Source: Clostridium ljungdahlii (GTDB lineage: Bacteria > Bacillota > Clostridia > Clostridiales > Clostridiaceae). Taken from it: 64,000 bases of DNA. A program made the position numbers and the translations under genes. Each line of letters starts with the position of its first letter. The stretch's first letter is position 1. The stretch covers positions 1 through 64,000 of the forward strand of contig NZ_LITT01000003.1 in NCBI RefSeq assembly GCF_001636845.1. Direction: 5' to 3'. The notes under the pieces are model-generated. The model was not told the origin of the DNA, made no database searches, and saw nothing but the letters and a program-made list of their open reading frames with translations. This document shows, in pieces, positions 19,668 through 30,402 of this stretch.

Positions 19668-21087
19668 GATGAAAAAATCAGGATACAAGGTAATATTTAA
19701 TTTATATTTTAAATTTTTTATTGCCTTTCTAATTTTAATTTCAATTTTTTTAGGGATAGGGCTTTATTTATTAAATGTTAATATAAGCAGTGAGAATAGT
19801 TATGCTAACTGGAGCAGCTGGCCTGCATATTTTACATCCCATTTTTACAAAGAAATTAGTTTTGATAAAGGCAAACCAAAGCTCACAGATTCAGCAGTAG
19901 GTGAATTAAAAAAGTACAAGCTCTCTTTTCAAATTGTTGATAAAAATGGAGATGTGACTTTAGAATATAATGAACCTAAAAGTGCTACAAAACATTATTC
20001 TCCAATAGATATTGTTCAGTTATATAAAAATGGAGATAGTGCAGGAAAACATACTATGTTTGTTGGAAGTGTTAATAACAGCGGAGAAAAGTGGACATAT
20101 ATCATAGGGTTTCCTGTGAAAATATCAAAAATAACCTTATACATGAATTATAATAAGGTTTTAAAGATTAAGTTTGTTATATTGGCATTATTTATATTAC
20201 TTATATTTATTGCTGCAATTTATGGTATATGGATGAATAGTACATTGTTAAATATAACATCAGGCATAAAAAGACTTGCTTCAAATGATTATATTCCCAT
20301 GAAGGAAAAAGGAAGGTATAAGGATATAAAATGCAGCCTTAATATTTTAGATAGCAAGCTTAAAGCCAGCGAAGATGAAAGAAAAAAGAATCAAACTTTA
20401 AGGGAGGAATGGATAGCCAATATTTCACATGATTTAAAAACTCCACTATCTCCAATAAAAGGTTATGCGGAAATATTGAGTGATCCTAAGTATGATGTTA
20501 CATCTCAGGATGCAAAAAAGTATGGAAAAACAATACTTAGAAATGCAGAAAATTTAGAGAGCATAGTTGAAAATTTGAATTTTACCTATCAATTGAAAAA
20601 TGGAATGTTTCCTATAAATCGTGAAAATGAAAATTTAGTCCGTTTGCTCAAGGAAGTAATTATAAGTATATTGAATAATCCTAAATATGAAAAAAGAAAC
20701 ATTATTTTTAACTGTGTAGAAGATATTATAGATTTTAATTTTGACAATACACTTTTTAAGAGAGCTTTTACTAATTTAATTTATAATTCAGTAATTCACA
20801 ATAGTCCCGATACTGAAATAAGAGTTTCTATAAAAAAGGAAGATAAAATATATATAAATATTGAGGATAATGGAAAGGGTATGTCAGAAGAGGAAGTGAA
20901 AAAGCTTTTTGAAAGATACTATAGGGGAACTAGTAGTTCAGTAAGTGTTAAAGGTTCAGGACTTGGAATGGTAATTGCAAAGCAAATAATAGAAGCACAC
21001 GGTGGGAAAATTAATGTAAAAAGTAAGTTGAATGTTGGTACAAGCATATATATAGAATTCTCAAAAGAGAGGGTGGACATAATATGA
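19660..21087 (+). CDS. Sensor histidine kinase
   Basis: A 475-residue membrane kinase: one helix at residues 10-35, an extracellular domain of about 135 residues, a second helix near 170-190, HAMP-like linker, HisKA with His257 in NISHDLKTP, and HATPase_c with N, G1 (DNGKGM) and G2 (GSGLGM) boxes. The start overlaps the response-regulator stop by eight bases, so they form one operon. The external domain separates it from the short intramembrane-sensing BceS kinases. Since its regulator is frameshifted, signalling may be lost or may go to another regulator. The ABC exporter upstream is a possible target (inference). Confidence 0.9.
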   Translation: MNRMKKSGYKVIFNLYFKFFIAFLILISIFLGIGLYLLNVNISSENSYANWSSWPAYFTSHFYKEISFDKGKPKLTDSAVGELKKYKLSFQIVDKNGDVTLEYNEPKSATKHYSPIDIVQLYKNGDSAGKHTMFVGSVNNSGEKWTYIIGFPVKISKITLYMNYNKVLKIKFVILALFILLIFIAAIYGIWMNSTLLNITSGIKRLASNDYIPMKEKGRYKDIKCSLNILDSKLKASEDERKKNQTLREEWIANISHDLKTPLSPIKGYAEILSDPKYDVTSQDAKKYGKTILRNAENLESIVENLNFTYQLKNGMFPINRENENLVRLLKEVIISILNNPKYEKRNIIFNCVEDIIDFNFDNTLFKRAFTNLIYNSVIHNSPDTEIRVSIKKEDKIYINIEDNGKGMSEEEVKKLFERYYRGTSSSVSVKGSGLGMVIAKQIIEAHGGKINVKSKLNVGTSIYIEFSKERVDII

Positions 21088-21274
21088 TAAAATGACTACT
21101 TTTTTTAAATATTGAGTCATAGGTTATTTATTCTTGCTATGAAAATAGACTGCATTTCTATTTTTATTGGCGGCTGCGAAGTAAGTCATGACTCGTTGAA
21201 AAATCTATACAAATTCAATGGAAGAAAATAAATAATTACGTGGTATAATAAATGCTGGAAGGAAGTGATACCAT

Positions 21275-22246
21275 ATGAGGATTTTAGTAGTGATTCCACT
21301 AAATGAAAATGAAAAAGAAAGACTTCAAGCAAAAATGCCAGAGGCAGAGTATATTTATATATCTTCTGAAGAAGTTACCTGCCAACTTGTAAAAAGTGCT
21401 GATATAATTATTGGAAATGTTCCATCAGAGTATGTAAAAGAAAGTAACAAACTTAAATGGCTGCAGTTAAACAGTGCAGGTACGGATGGATACTGTGAAC
21501 CAGGAGTAATTCCTGAAGGAGCATATCTTACAAATGCCACCGGTGCCTATGGTCTTGCAATATCTGAACATATGCTGGGCATGCTGCTTGAAATTAAAAA
21601 GAAGCTGAATTTATATTATATAAACCAGAAAAAACATCTGTGGAAGGATGAAGGAAATGTTACTTCAATAGAGGGAAGTACTACATTAGTTGTAGGGCTT
21701 GGCAATATTGGAGGAGATTTTGCAAGAAAGATGAAAGCACTTGGAAGTTATACTATAGGTATAAAAAGAACCAAAGGACAAAAACCGGAATATATTGATG
21801 AATTATATAAAATGGAAGCTTTGGATGAACTTTTACCTAAAGCTGATATAGTGGCTTTAAGTCTCCCGGGAACAAAAGATACTTATCATCTGTTTAATAA
21901 GGATAAGTTCAATTTAATGAGGAAAGATGCCATTATTCTTAATGTAGGAAGAGGAAGCTGCATATGTACTGAAGATTTATGTTATGCACTTGAAAATAGG
22001 ATTATTAGCGGAGCAGGTCTTGATGTAACAGAACCAGAACCATTGCCATCTGATCATAGATTATGGGATGCACCTGGAGTTGTTATTACTCCTCATATAT
22101 CAGGATTTTTTCACCTTCCAGAAACATTGAGGAGAATTGCTAATATAAGTATTGAAAATCTTGAGCATTTTAAAAAAGGAGATCAGTTAAAAAATATAAT
22201 TGATTTTAAAACTGGTTACAGAACAAATAGGGAATTAAAAAAATAG
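21275..22246 (+). CDS. D-isomer-specific 2-hydroxyacid dehydrogenase family protein
   Basis: A 323-residue NAD(P)-dependent oxidoreductase of the D-2-hydroxyacid dehydrogenase family, which interconverts 2-oxoacids and D-2-hydroxyacids. The Rossmann motif VVGLGNIGG is near residue 140. The family's NVGRGS motif is present, the catalytic Glu is in DVTEPEPLP, and the catalytic His in TPHISG. The substrate cannot be told from sequence. It is a single gene behind GGAAGG, with a TATAAT-like box at 21244-21249 but no clear -35 element. Confidence 0.88.
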   Translation: MRILVVIPLNENEKERLQAKMPEAEYIYISSEEVTCQLVKSADIIIGNVPSEYVKESNKLKWLQLNSAGTDGYCEPGVIPEGAYLTNATGAYGLAISEHMLGMLLEIKKKLNLYYINQKKHLWKDEGNVTSIEGSTTLVVGLGNIGGDFARKMKALGSYTIGIKRTKGQKPEYIDELYKMEALDELLPKADIVALSLPGTKDTYHLFNKDKFNLMRKDAIILNVGRGSCICTEDLCYALENRIISGAGLDVTEPEPLPSDHRLWDAPGVVITPHISGFFHLPETLRRIANISIENLEHFKKGDQLKNIIDFKTGYRTNRELKK

Positions 22247-22488
22247 TTTTAAATTGTAAGAATATTTCCATTATAGTATTAAGGTTCATATATTGAATTG
22301 TTTCATTCAGCAGTTTTTTCCACGTTTACTTTCATGCACTAATGTTATAATATAGTAACATGAGCATATGCTAGTCTAACTATTTTCCAGTATTTAAAGT
22401 AAATATAGGGTTTTCAATTTACAAATCCTATTATATTTTATAAAAGTTTTTGCAATTAAAAAATCAACTATTTTATTTGGAGGTATAT

Positions 22489-23559
22489 ATGAGAGTTATT
22501 AGTGTCTCCAACCTGAAGGGGGATGAAATCCTTGGAAGGCAAATTTATGATGAATTCGGTAGAGTTTTGCTTAACATAGGAGTAAGATTAAAACCTTATT
22601 ATATTAAGAGGATTAAAGAAATTGGAATTAATTGTGTATATATTAATGATGATATATCGAAAAATGTGATTATTGAGGAAAGTGTTTCTCAAAAGACAAG
22701 GCAAATGAGTAAACATGCTGTTAGGGAAATGATTGGAACATACTGTCGAGAAGGAAAAACTGATAATAGTAGTATTATGAATTCAGTAGATTCAGTAATT
22801 GAGGATGTGGTATCGAATAAAGATGTTTTGATAAATGTTGCAGAAATAAGTGCAAGTGATAACAATATATATTCCCATTCAGTAAATGTTTGTGTATTAG
22901 CTACAATAATAGGAACTCATATGGGATACACTGTAACGAAGCTTAAAGACATAGCTACAGGTGCTCTGCTTCATGATATAGGTAAAATAAAAATTATGAA
23001 TGACAGGAAACTTTTGGATAATTTTAAGACTAAGGAAGAATTAGACAAATATATTACATTAATGCATCCAAAGGTCGGCTATGATTTTTTAGGATCACAG
23101 TATATTTGGAATGCATCCATCAAGGTAGTTGCATTAATGCATCATGAAAGAAGTGATGGCAGCGGATACCCTTTAAAATTACAAGGTGATGAAATAAACA
23201 AAATTGCAAAGATGGTGTCCATATGTGACGTATTTGATAATATGATATCAGGTAGAAATGGGTTGAAAAGTAAAAGTGTCAACGAGGTTATTGAATATCT
23301 TGTTGGTATGAGTAGTACTTATTTTGATGCAGAAATGGTAAGGAAGTTCACTATGAATATAGCTGCTTTCCCAACAGGAAGTGGAGTTATTTTAAGTTCA
23401 AATGAAAAGGGCTTAGTAGTAAAGCAAAACAATTCAATGCCAATGAGACCTGTGGTAAAAGTTATATATGATAAAGCTGGAAATTTACTTTTAGAACCTT
23501 ATGAAATTGATTTATTAAAAGAATTAACTCTTTTTATTACGAAAACCTGTGAGCTTTAA
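22489..23559 (+). CDS. HD-GYP domain cyclic-di-GMP phosphodiesterase
   Basis: HD-GYP proteins hydrolyse cyclic-di-GMP. ATG 22489 behind TTGGAGGT gives 356 residues; an in-frame TTG at 22450 is further from that site. The HD pair is at 162-163 (LLHDIGKIK), followed by HPKVGYDFL, the [11 protein letters not shown] block that names the family, and a second metal-binding Asp in CDVFD. The N-terminal 120 residues resemble the DUF3391-like lead of many HD-GYP proteins. The gene lies 17 bases before a hybrid kinase, so both probably belong to one signalling operon. Confidence 0.9.
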   Translation: MRVISVSNLKGDEILGRQIYDEFGRVLLNIGVRLKPYYIKRIKEIGINCVYINDDISKNVIIEESVSQKTRQMSKHAVREMIGTYCREGKTDNSSIMNSVDSVIEDVVSNKDVLINVAEISASDNNIYSHSVNVCVLATIIGTHMGYTVTKLKDIATGALLHDIGKIKIMNDRKLLDNFKTKEELDKYITLMHPKVGYDFLGSQYIWNASIKVVALMHHERSDGSGYPLKLQGDEINKIAKMVSICDVFDNMISGRNGLKSKSVNEVIEYLVGMSSTYFDAEMVRKFTMNIAAFPTGSGVILSSNEKGLVVKQNNSMPMRPVVKVIYDKAGNLLLEPYEIDLLKELTLFITKTCEL

Positions 23560-23576
23560 ATTTAGGGGGGGATTTT

Positions 23577-26426
23577 ATGAATGGTGAAGGCAATTACCCA
23601 GATGTTATCTATTCCGATGGTTTCCTGAAGTTGATTCATAATACTTTTCAGAAATTTTTAGATGTAAATAGTAATAATTATCAGATTGAGTTAAAAAAAT
23701 CATTGGAGGAAATAGGCTTATTTTTTGATTTGGATAGAATTTTTATCTATTACTTTTCTAAAGACCCTACTTTTATGCAAATAGAATGCCAATGGAATAA
23801 GAAAGGTATAAAACCAAAAAGGGAAATTGAGGAGGAAGAGGTAGTTTATGCTTTTCCATGGCTGATTCGCCAGATTAGAAATAAGGATTTTGTTGTGGTA
23901 AATAATGTGGAGGAATTTTCTGATGAAGCAGTATTTGAAAAAGAGGCTTTTTTAAAGGAGGAAATCAAAACTTCTCTTATAATTTCATTAAAAAGCGAAA
24001 ACAAGTTAATTGGATTTATAGGTTATGAGAGTTTATCAAAGCCTGTGACATGGAAAGAGGAGCAAATTAAAATATTAATAGACATTTCAAAGGCTTTTTC
24101 AAATACAAGAGCAAGAATTGTAAAGGAAAAAACATATAAAAAAGCTCTTAGTGGGCAGGCAATTTTACTTAATAATTCTGAATCACAAATCTGGGCGTTA
24201 AGTAATGTTACTTCTTACGCAGCTGTTAATGAAGCCCATGCGAAGTTTTTTGGAAAGAAGAAAAGTGATTTAGAATATCAGGATTTATACGATATATTTG
24301 ATATAGATACTGCAAATAAACTTTCTGCAAGTAATTGGGAGCTGTTTCAAAAGAATGAGCCGGCAAAAAAAGAAATTGAGGTTAGAAACTTCAAAGGTGA
24401 AAATAGACTGCTTCAAATTAAAAGTAAGCCCCAGAAGGATAAGACAGGTAATATCAAGTATCTTATTTGCACTGCTGAGGATATCACAGAGCAGAGATTA
24501 GCAGAAAGAGAGTTATACAAGGCAAAAGAACAAGCGGAAGCAGCAAATATTGCAAAGAGTCAGTTTCTTGCAAATATGTCTCATGAAATAAGAACTCCAA
24601 TGAACGGAATATTTGGATTCCTCGATTTGCTTCAATCAACTAATTTGTCTTTAGAGCAAAAAGACTTTATACGTGAAGCAAAATCTGCTTCAGAGGTATT
24701 ATTGCATATTATTAATGATATACTGGATTTTTCAAAGATTGAAGCTAAAAAACTAACCATGGAAAAGATTAGATTTAATTTAAGAAATACTATTGAAGAT
24801 GCGGTTTCACTACTTGTACCTAAGGCAGTAGAAAAAGGACTTGAACTTTATACCATGATTAGAGCAGATGTTCCTGAAGAAGTTGTTGGTGATCCATCAA
24901 GGCTTAGGCAGATATTAAATAATCTTATAAGTAATGCAGTAAAATTTACTAACAAGGGTGAAATTTCTGTTACAGTTGATTGTTTAAAGGAAGAAAATGA
25001 AATAGCTGTACTTAACTTTGAAGTAAAAGATACTGGAATCGGAATTCGTAAGGATCATATTGATAAGATATTTAAATCTTTTAGTCAAGCAGATACTTCT
25101 ACAACTAGGAAGTATGGTGGAACAGGGCTGGGGCTTGCAATATCTAGTGAATTGGTAAAAGTGATGGACGGTGAAATTCACGTTGAAAGTATATTTGGAG
25201 AAGGGTCTATATTTAAGTTTGATGTGAGATTGAAAATTGTAAAAGGAGCCTCAGAGCATAAATTTGCGTTTGAAAAACTTGATGGTATGAATATTTTAAT
25301 TGCTAATGATGATGTAAATAACAGGAAAATTATTAATTCATATCTTCAAGAGACTGGTCTTAAAGTGTTTGAAGCTGAAGACGGCAGTAGTGCAATTACC
25401 GCAATTCTTTCAAATGCAAATACAAAAAACAAAATAAATATTGCCATCATAGATTATCAAATGAATGATATGAGTGGTTATGAACTTGCCAATACGTTAA
25501 AAACAATACCTTTTGCAAAGGATATTAAATTAATACTTCTAACTCGTATAAATCAAAAGGGAGATGCTGAGGCTGCGAAAGAATATGGTTTTTCATCATA
25601 TTTGAGTAAACCTGTCAGAAGAGATGACTTACTTGCTTGTATTGCTATAGTATTGGGGCTTAAAAAAGAAGATGGAGAAGGACATAAGGTTATAACGAAA
25701 CATATAGCTAAAGAAGTAAAAAATGCATTAGAACCAAGAATTTTATTGGTTGAAGATAATAAAATGAATCGTAAAATTGTTATAACTATGCTCAAATCAC
25801 ATGATATGACTTGTGATGTGGCGGTGGATGGTAGTGAAGCATTAAAAGCAGTGTCACAAAAAGATTATGATGTTGTTTTTATGGACTGCCAGATGCCGGT
25901 AATGGATGGGTATGAGTGTACATCTAAGATAAGGATGTTAGAAGGAGACAAAAAGCATACTACAATTATAGCAATGACTGCTAATGCCATGGATGGTGAC
26001 TCAGAAAAGTGCATTAAAGCTGGAATGGATGATTATATTAGTAAGCCTATTAATTTTGATAAGATGTTTAAGATGATAGAAGCCAATACTAAAACGAGAG
26101 AATGTGTGGGTGATTGTAATAAAATAATAGATGATAATATCGACTACTTTGTTAAAACTACAGGACTTGAAAAAGATGATGCAAAAGAAATACTTGAAGA
26201 ATATGTAAGATGTTTACCTGATTTATTGTCAGGTATTAGCAAGGCTATTGATGGTAATGATTTTGATAAATTGGCCTTGGCAACTCACGAGCTAAAGGGT
26301 TCTTCTGGAACATTAGGGATAATTCCCATTCATGAATTAGCAATAAAATTAGAGCAGGCAGTTTTAAAACATGAAATAGATGAATGTGTTAGATTTTTTG
26401 CTAAAATAAAAGATTTGCTTCACTAA
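23577..26426 (+). CDS. Hybrid sensor histidine kinase with two receivers and an HPt domain
   Basis: A 949-residue cytoplasmic kinase carrying a full internal phosphorelay. Domain order: GAF-like (about 30-195), PAS (200-305), HisKA with His336 in [11 protein letters not shown], HATPase_c (440-560, DTGIGI and GGTGLGL), receiver 1 with Asp626 (IIDYQM), receiver 2 with Asp770 ([13 protein letters not shown]), and HPt with His904 ([12 protein letters not shown]). No membrane helices are seen. Receiver 1 lacks part of the acidic pocket (ANDD in place of EDN) but keeps Asp and Lys. The neighbours, HD-GYP and a lone receiver, suggest it feeds a cyclic-di-GMP or sporulation/motility pathway. Confidence 0.92.
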   Translation: MNGEGNYPDVIYSDGFLKLIHNTFQKFLDVNSNNYQIELKKSLEEIGLFFDLDRIFIYYFSKDPTFMQIECQWNKKGIKPKREIEEEEVVYAFPWLIRQIRNKDFVVVNNVEEFSDEAVFEKEAFLKEEIKTSLIISLKSENKLIGFIGYESLSKPVTWKEEQIKILIDISKAFSNTRARIVKEKTYKKALSGQAILLNNSESQIWALSNVTSYAAVNEAHAKFFGKKKSDLEYQDLYDIFDIDTANKLSASNWELFQKNEPAKKEIEVRNFKGENRLLQIKSKPQKDKTGNIKYLICTAEDITEQRLAERELYKAKEQAEAANIAKSQFLANMSHEIRTPMNGIFGFLDLLQSTNLSLEQKDFIREAKSASEVLLHIINDILDFSKIEAKKLTMEKIRFNLRNTIEDAVSLLVPKAVEKGLELYTMIRADVPEEVVGDPSRLRQILNNLISNAVKFTNKGEISVTVDCLKEENEIAVLNFEVKDTGIGIRKDHIDKIFKSFSQADTSTTRKYGGTGLGLAISSELVKVMDGEIHVESIFGEGSIFKFDVRLKIVKGASEHKFAFEKLDGMNILIANDDVNNRKIINSYLQETGLKVFEAEDGSSAITAILSNANTKNKINIAIIDYQMNDMSGYELANTLKTIPFAKDIKLILLTRINQKGDAEAAKEYGFSSYLSKPVRRDDLLACIAIVLGLKKEDGEGHKVITKHIAKEVKNALEPRILLVEDNKMNRKIVITMLKSHDMTCDVAVDGSEALKAVSQKDYDVVFMDCQMPVMDGYECTSKIRMLEGDKKHTTIIAMTANAMDGDSEKCIKAGMDDYISKPINFDKMFKMIEANTKTRECVGDCNKIIDDNIDYFVKTTGLEKDDAKEILEEYVRCLPDLLSGISKAIDGNDFDKLALATHELKGSSGTLGIIPIHELAIKLEQAVLKHEIDECVRFFAKIKDLLH

Positions 26427-26467
26427 AGAGGATCTTTAAAAATTAGGGATATAAAGGAGTTTTTAAT

Positions 26468-26830
26468 GTGAAAAAGATATTAATAGTTGATAATTCATCG
26501 TATATGAGGATATTTGTAAAAAAGATTGTTGAAAAGGGAGGTTTCCAAAGTATATTTGGTGCATCAAATAAACAGGAAGCAGTAGAGATGTTCAAGCTTG
26601 AAAAACCAGACATTGTGCTTTTGGATTTGAATATGTCTGAGGCTAGGATGGATGGTGTTGAAGTGCTAACTGATATAATGAAAATTGACCCTAAAGCAGT
26701 TGTACTTATCATGTCAGCAGTAGGACATGAAGAAGTAAAAGATGAATGTATAAAACTAGGAGCTAGCGGCTATATTAGGAAGCCTTTTCATACTGAAACT
26801 TTATTGAAGACATTAGAAGAATATAAATAA
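26468..26830 (+). CDS. Single-domain response regulator, CheY-like
   Basis: A 120-residue stand-alone receiver. It has Asp12 and neighbours in IVDNSS, the phospho-acceptor Asp in LLDLNMSEARMDG, a Ser in IMSAVG, and Lys in RKPF. The GTG start at 26468 lies behind AAAGGAG. The loop after the acceptor Asp has an extra EAR insertion compared with CheY. It follows the hybrid kinase by 41 bases and probably receives phosphate from its HPt domain. Confidence 0.88.
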   Translation: MKKILIVDNSSYMRIFVKKIVEKGGFQSIFGASNKQEAVEMFKLEKPDIVLLDLNMSEARMDGVEVLTDIMKIDPKAVVLIMSAVGHEEVKDECIKLGASGYIRKPFHTETLLKTLEEYK

Positions 26831-27010
26831 ACTTAATGAATACATAGTGATCGTATTGGAGAAATGATATGCTCCAAGGGGATAGAACTCTTTTTATTTT
26901 GAACAAATTAAAAGCTTCATGAATATACTAAAATGGAGACATTGGCATAACAGTTACTAGACTTCTTTTGTCCTAAGTATTTAATAGAAATACAATAGGA
27001 GGAATGATTT

Positions 27011-27931
27011 ATGAAGATAATGAATGGAATAGACGTATATGAAGGAGATAATATTTCAGACTGGAATGTTATTAAAAATACAGATGGTATTTCTGTAGTA
27101 ATTCAAAAAGCAACACAAGGGCTATCTCATGTAGATAGCCTATTAAATTATAGATATACAAGAATTAAACAGGCAGGACTTAAGATTGGATTTTATCATT
27201 ACGCAAATGGCAATGATCCAACAGCGGAAGCAAAGCACTTTTTAGAAACTATCTCAGGATTGGAAAGTGATACTGTTCTGTGGCTGGATATAGAGGGAGA
27301 GGAAAATTGGAGTAAAGATAATGCTATTAATTTTGCAAATGCTTTTATCAAATATGTACAGTCACAGGGTCATAAAATAGGAGTATATTCTGGATATGCA
27401 TTTTATAAAGATTATCTGGCAGGTAACATTTTAGATGTTCCACTTTGGATTGCAAGTTATGGCAAACAACCTTCCTTATATCCAGATGATGCTTCATGGC
27501 AGTATTCAGAAACCGGGAAGTTAAATGGAGCTGTGGGGTATGTGGATTTAAATTATTTTATAGAAGATATATTTACTGGAAATGTATCACCTGTTAAGCC
27601 TAATACTCTTGTGCAGCAGATAAAAGCTCTCCAGTATAACCTGAATTTAGATTATAGTGCAAAATTAGCTGTAGATGGGATTGCAGGACCTGCCACTATT
27701 GCGGCATTAAAGGGAATACAAAATATCATTGCTAAGGGTCATAAATCTCATGTAGTGTTGTGGATACAACAGAAACTTGAACAATATGGCTATTTAAAGA
27801 AAAATTCCTATACTCCTATGGTTTATGATGAAGTGACTTTTCAAGCTGTAACTAATCTCCAGAAGAATTGGAGAAAAGCTACAGATGGTATTTTAGGTCC
27901 AGACACATGGAGTATATTTTTGAATAATTAA
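27011..27931 (+). CDS. GH25 lysozyme with peptidoglycan-binding repeats
   Basis: A 306-residue muramidase that cuts the glycan chain of peptidoglycan. Residues 1-200 form the GH25 barrel with GIDVYEG at the start, GFYHYA, and the catalytic LWLDIEG. Residues 205-245 and 250-306 are two peptidoglycan_binding_1-like modules, each with a D-G-I-x-G-P-x-T motif. No signal peptide is visible, so release may be holin-like, by lysis or by non-classical export. It stands alone without phage neighbours, so it is probably a host autolysin. Confidence 0.9.
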   Translation: MKIMNGIDVYEGDNISDWNVIKNTDGISVVIQKATQGLSHVDSLLNYRYTRIKQAGLKIGFYHYANGNDPTAEAKHFLETISGLESDTVLWLDIEGEENWSKDNAINFANAFIKYVQSQGHKIGVYSGYAFYKDYLAGNILDVPLWIASYGKQPSLYPDDASWQYSETGKLNGAVGYVDLNYFIEDIFTGNVSPVKPNTLVQQIKALQYNLNLDYSAKLAVDGIAGPATIAALKGIQNIIAKGHKSHVVLWIQQKLEQYGYLKKNSYTPMVYDEVTFQAVTNLQKNWRKATDGILGPDTWSIFLNN

Positions 27932-27944
27932 ATTAAAGAAACTG

Positions 27945-28003
27945 TGAAAAGAGGTGTACCTCAAATGTTTTATACGTATCTAACATTTGGGGTGCACTTT
28001 TAT
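27945..28003. terminator. Probable bidirectional terminator
   Basis: AAGAGGTGTACCTCAAATGT and ACATTTGGGGTGCACTTTT form an imperfect long hairpin with A residues on the left and T residues on the right. It sits between the convergent lysozyme gene and the YheO-like regulator. Confidence 0.6.
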
Positions 28004-28662
28004 TACATGTATTTGTTTAAATACCTGTATATAGTAGGCTCAGAAACCAGGAGAGCCTTGGCTACTTTAACTACAGCCCCTTTCAAATTAAAAGCTCCTT
28101 TATCATATAAATATTTTACTACACAAATCTTTTCATTAGCAGACATGCGTTCTGGAAGAATATTTATTTCAGATATAGCCTCATTGATCATGGTACATAA
28201 GAGATCGTCCACATTATCATAAAATTGCTCTTGTGTTTTTATGTTTTCATTTTCGCTCACGTCGGTATTTGATACAAAACTTAATTTGTCCATTAAATCC
28301 TTAACTTTATTATAAGGTTCAATATCTATATTTACACAAAGTAATCCTATTATCTTGTTATCATCATTTTTAATAAAATAGCTTGAAGATTTGAAAGTCT
28401 TAAAATTACCCTCTGCTTTGTAGTTAGCTGCGTAATTTTTATTAGTATAAGTTTTATTTTGAATTATATTAAAAACTAAGTTAGTAAGGGGACTACCTAT
28501 ATTTCTTCCTGTTAAATGACCATTTTTTATAAAAATTATAGAATTGTTAGGAGTAGTTATATCTTGTATTACTACCTCGCAGTTATTTCCTAGAATTTCA
28601 GAAATAAATTCAGCTACAGGTATGTATTTTTTTAATAATTCTCTGTTATTCAAATTTTTCAC
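28003..28662 (-). CDS. YheO-like PAS/HTH transcriptional regulator
   Basis: The 219-residue protein has an N-terminal YheO-like PAS domain (residues 10-120, with EVVIQDI and the conserved GLLCVNID) and a C-terminal helix-turn-helix (KGAVVKVAKALLVSEPTIYRYL), as in DauR-type regulators. The start is GTG 28662 or TTG 28653, with GGGG just ahead of the latter. It is divergent from the purine ABC importer across 595 bases and is its likely regulator, possibly sensing a purine or a related compound (inference). Confidence 0.82.
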   Translation of the reverse strand: MKNLNNRELLKKYIPVAEFISEILGNNCEVVIQDITTPNNSIIFIKNGHLTGRNIGSPLTNLVFNIIQNKTYTNKNYAANYKAEGNFKTFKSSSYFIKNDDNKIIGLLCVNIDIEPYNKVKDLMDKLSFVSNTDVSENENIKTQEQFYDNVDDLLCTMINEAISEINILPERMSANEKICVVKYLYDKGAFNLKGAVVKVAKALLVSEPTIYRYLNKYM

Positions 28663-29257
28663 CCCAATTATTATTTAACTTATAACAATAAAGATAATAA
28701 ATAAAAATAACAATATACCACTTAATGATAAAATTATTAAAATGTATAAAAATACTTATTTAGATTATAACATTAAACTCACATATTGAAATACATATTT
28801 TTTAAATTTTTTATAAATATAATGCCTATAATGAGATATATAAACATATAAAAATGCTTTTTTTAGAAAATAATAAATTATATTTAATTAAATGAATACA
28901 AAATCCTGTAAGAAAATTACCAAAATCATAAAATGTATACGATACAGCGCTATTTTTGCCATAAAAACGAAAAAATATTAATAAATTTATAATTTTACTA
29001 TTGTATTATTTAAAATATGTAACTATAATACTTAATATAATAATATATTATTACTATTATAAAATATTATCACGATAAAAATGATAAATAATCAAAAACA
29101 CTTCGTATAAAATAACAAAATTATAAAAATACTTTTTTAACTACTAACTGCTATATTTTATTTCTAGATATATTTAAAAAGTAAATGAATATATAATTAA
29201 AAAATTATTCATATATTTTTTAACAATATTATTCTAAATAATAAGGGGGAACTAATA
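28663..29257. other. 595-base AT-rich divergent control region
   Basis: The region lies between the YheO-like regulator and the BMP lipoprotein gene and is about 85-90% AT. I found no purine riboswitch core, no ORF and no strong hairpin. The only compact symmetric site is an inverted repeat at 28934-28946 (listed separately). Confidence 0.5.
28934..28946. promoter_or_regulatory. Candidate operator, inverted repeat TGTAT-N3-ATACA
   Basis: A 13-base symmetric site in the long divergent control region, standing out from the AT-rich surroundings. It could bind the adjacent YheO-like regulator. No second copy was noticed nearby. Confidence 0.3.
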
Positions 29258-30385
29258 ATGAAGAAGAAAAAAATACTTATCTTTTTACTTGCACTTGTTG
29301 TTATTACAGGATTATTTGCAGGATGTTCGTCATCTGACACAAGCTCTACTGGAGTAAGTACTACTTCTGGAGGAAAGAAAATAGATAAAGACAAAATAAA
29401 AGTTGGTTTTATTTATGATGGTAGTTTAGGCGATGGTGGCTGGGTTGATGCCCACAACGATGGAAGATTGGCACTTGATAAGATGGGAATCAAGACTATA
29501 TATAAAGAAAATGTTCCAGAATCTCAGAAAGTTGAACCTGTTATAGAAGATATGATTAGCCAGGGATGTAATGTAATTGTAGCAGCTAGCTTCGGATACA
29601 TGGATTATGTTTATACGGAAGCACAAAAACATAAGGATGTTATATTCCTACATAATGCAGGATATAAAACAGCAGATAATATGGGGGCATATTTTGCTAA
29701 ATACTATCAATCAACATATTTAACTGGTATATTGGCTGGTATGAAAACTAAGACAAACAAAATAGGTGTAGTAGGATCTATGCCGATACCAGAATTGTAT
29801 AGGCAAATTGATGCTTTTGCATTAGGAGTACAGTCTGTTAACAAAAATGCTGTAGTAAATGTAAAGTGGACTCATACTTGGTATGATCCTGCAAAAGAAA
29901 AAGAAGCAGGTAAGGCACTTGTTGATCAGGGAAATGATGTTATAAGTGAAGAACAAAATACTACATCTGCTTTAGATCCTGCTGAAGAGAAGGGACTTGC
30001 AGGTATAGGATTTGATAGAGACAAGAAGAATGAAGATCCTAAAATGTACATGACAGCACCTGTTTATCATTGGGATGTATATTATAAACAGCAAATTAAT
30101 GATTTAATAGCTGGAAAGTGGAAATCTGAGAAATGGTTAAAAGGCCTTGAATCAGGAGTTAATGATCTTGCTCCAATTAGAGCAGAGAGCGCACCAGCAG
30201 GTGGAAAAGAAGCTGTGGAAAAAGCTAAAGCTGATATAATTTCAGGTAAATTGAAGATATTTGCTGGGCCAATTAAAGATCAAAAAGGTGAATTAAAAGT
30301 TAAAGAGGGTCAGGTTTTAGATGACAATTATCTTGAAAAAATAGATTGGTTTGTACAAGGTATAAATGGTGCAAATGAAAAATAG
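29258..30385 (+). CDS. BMP-family nucleoside-binding lipoprotein
   Basis: The substrate-binding part of a BmpA/PnrA-type ABC importer, a family that binds purine nucleosides. The 375-residue protein has a Lys-rich signal peptide and lipobox LFAGC with Cys23 as the lipidation site, followed by a Ser/Thr-rich linker. Family motifs include the start of the fold KVGFIYDGSLGDGGW and the central FLHNAGY. It is followed at 17 bases by the ATPase and then two permeases, so this is a complete transporter operon. The two deaminases downstream support purine uptake as its job. Confidence 0.9.
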   Translation: MKKKKILIFLLALVVITGLFAGCSSSDTSSTGVSTTSGGKKIDKDKIKVGFIYDGSLGDGGWVDAHNDGRLALDKMGIKTIYKENVPESQKVEPVIEDMISQGCNVIVAASFGYMDYVYTEAQKHKDVIFLHNAGYKTADNMGAYFAKYYQSTYLTGILAGMKTKTNKIGVVGSMPIPELYRQIDAFALGVQSVNKNAVVNVKWTHTWYDPAKEKEAGKALVDQGNDVISEEQNTTSALDPAEEKGLAGIGFDRDKKNEDPKMYMTAPVYHWDVYYKQQINDLIAGKWKSEKWLKGLESGVNDLAPIRAESAPAGGKEAVEKAKADIISGKLKIFAGPIKDQKGELKVKEGQVLDDNYLEKIDWFVQGINGANEK

Positions 30386-30402
30386 GAAGGAAGTGTATCC
30401 TT

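Noticed and set aside
27011-27931. Lysozyme as evidence of a prophage
   Set aside because: No holin, structural or integrase genes are nearby; two peptidoglycan-binding modules fit a host autolysin.
28663-29257. Purine riboswitch before the nucleoside importer
   Set aside because: I searched for the conserved three-way-junction core and found neither the core nor a terminator/antiterminator pair.
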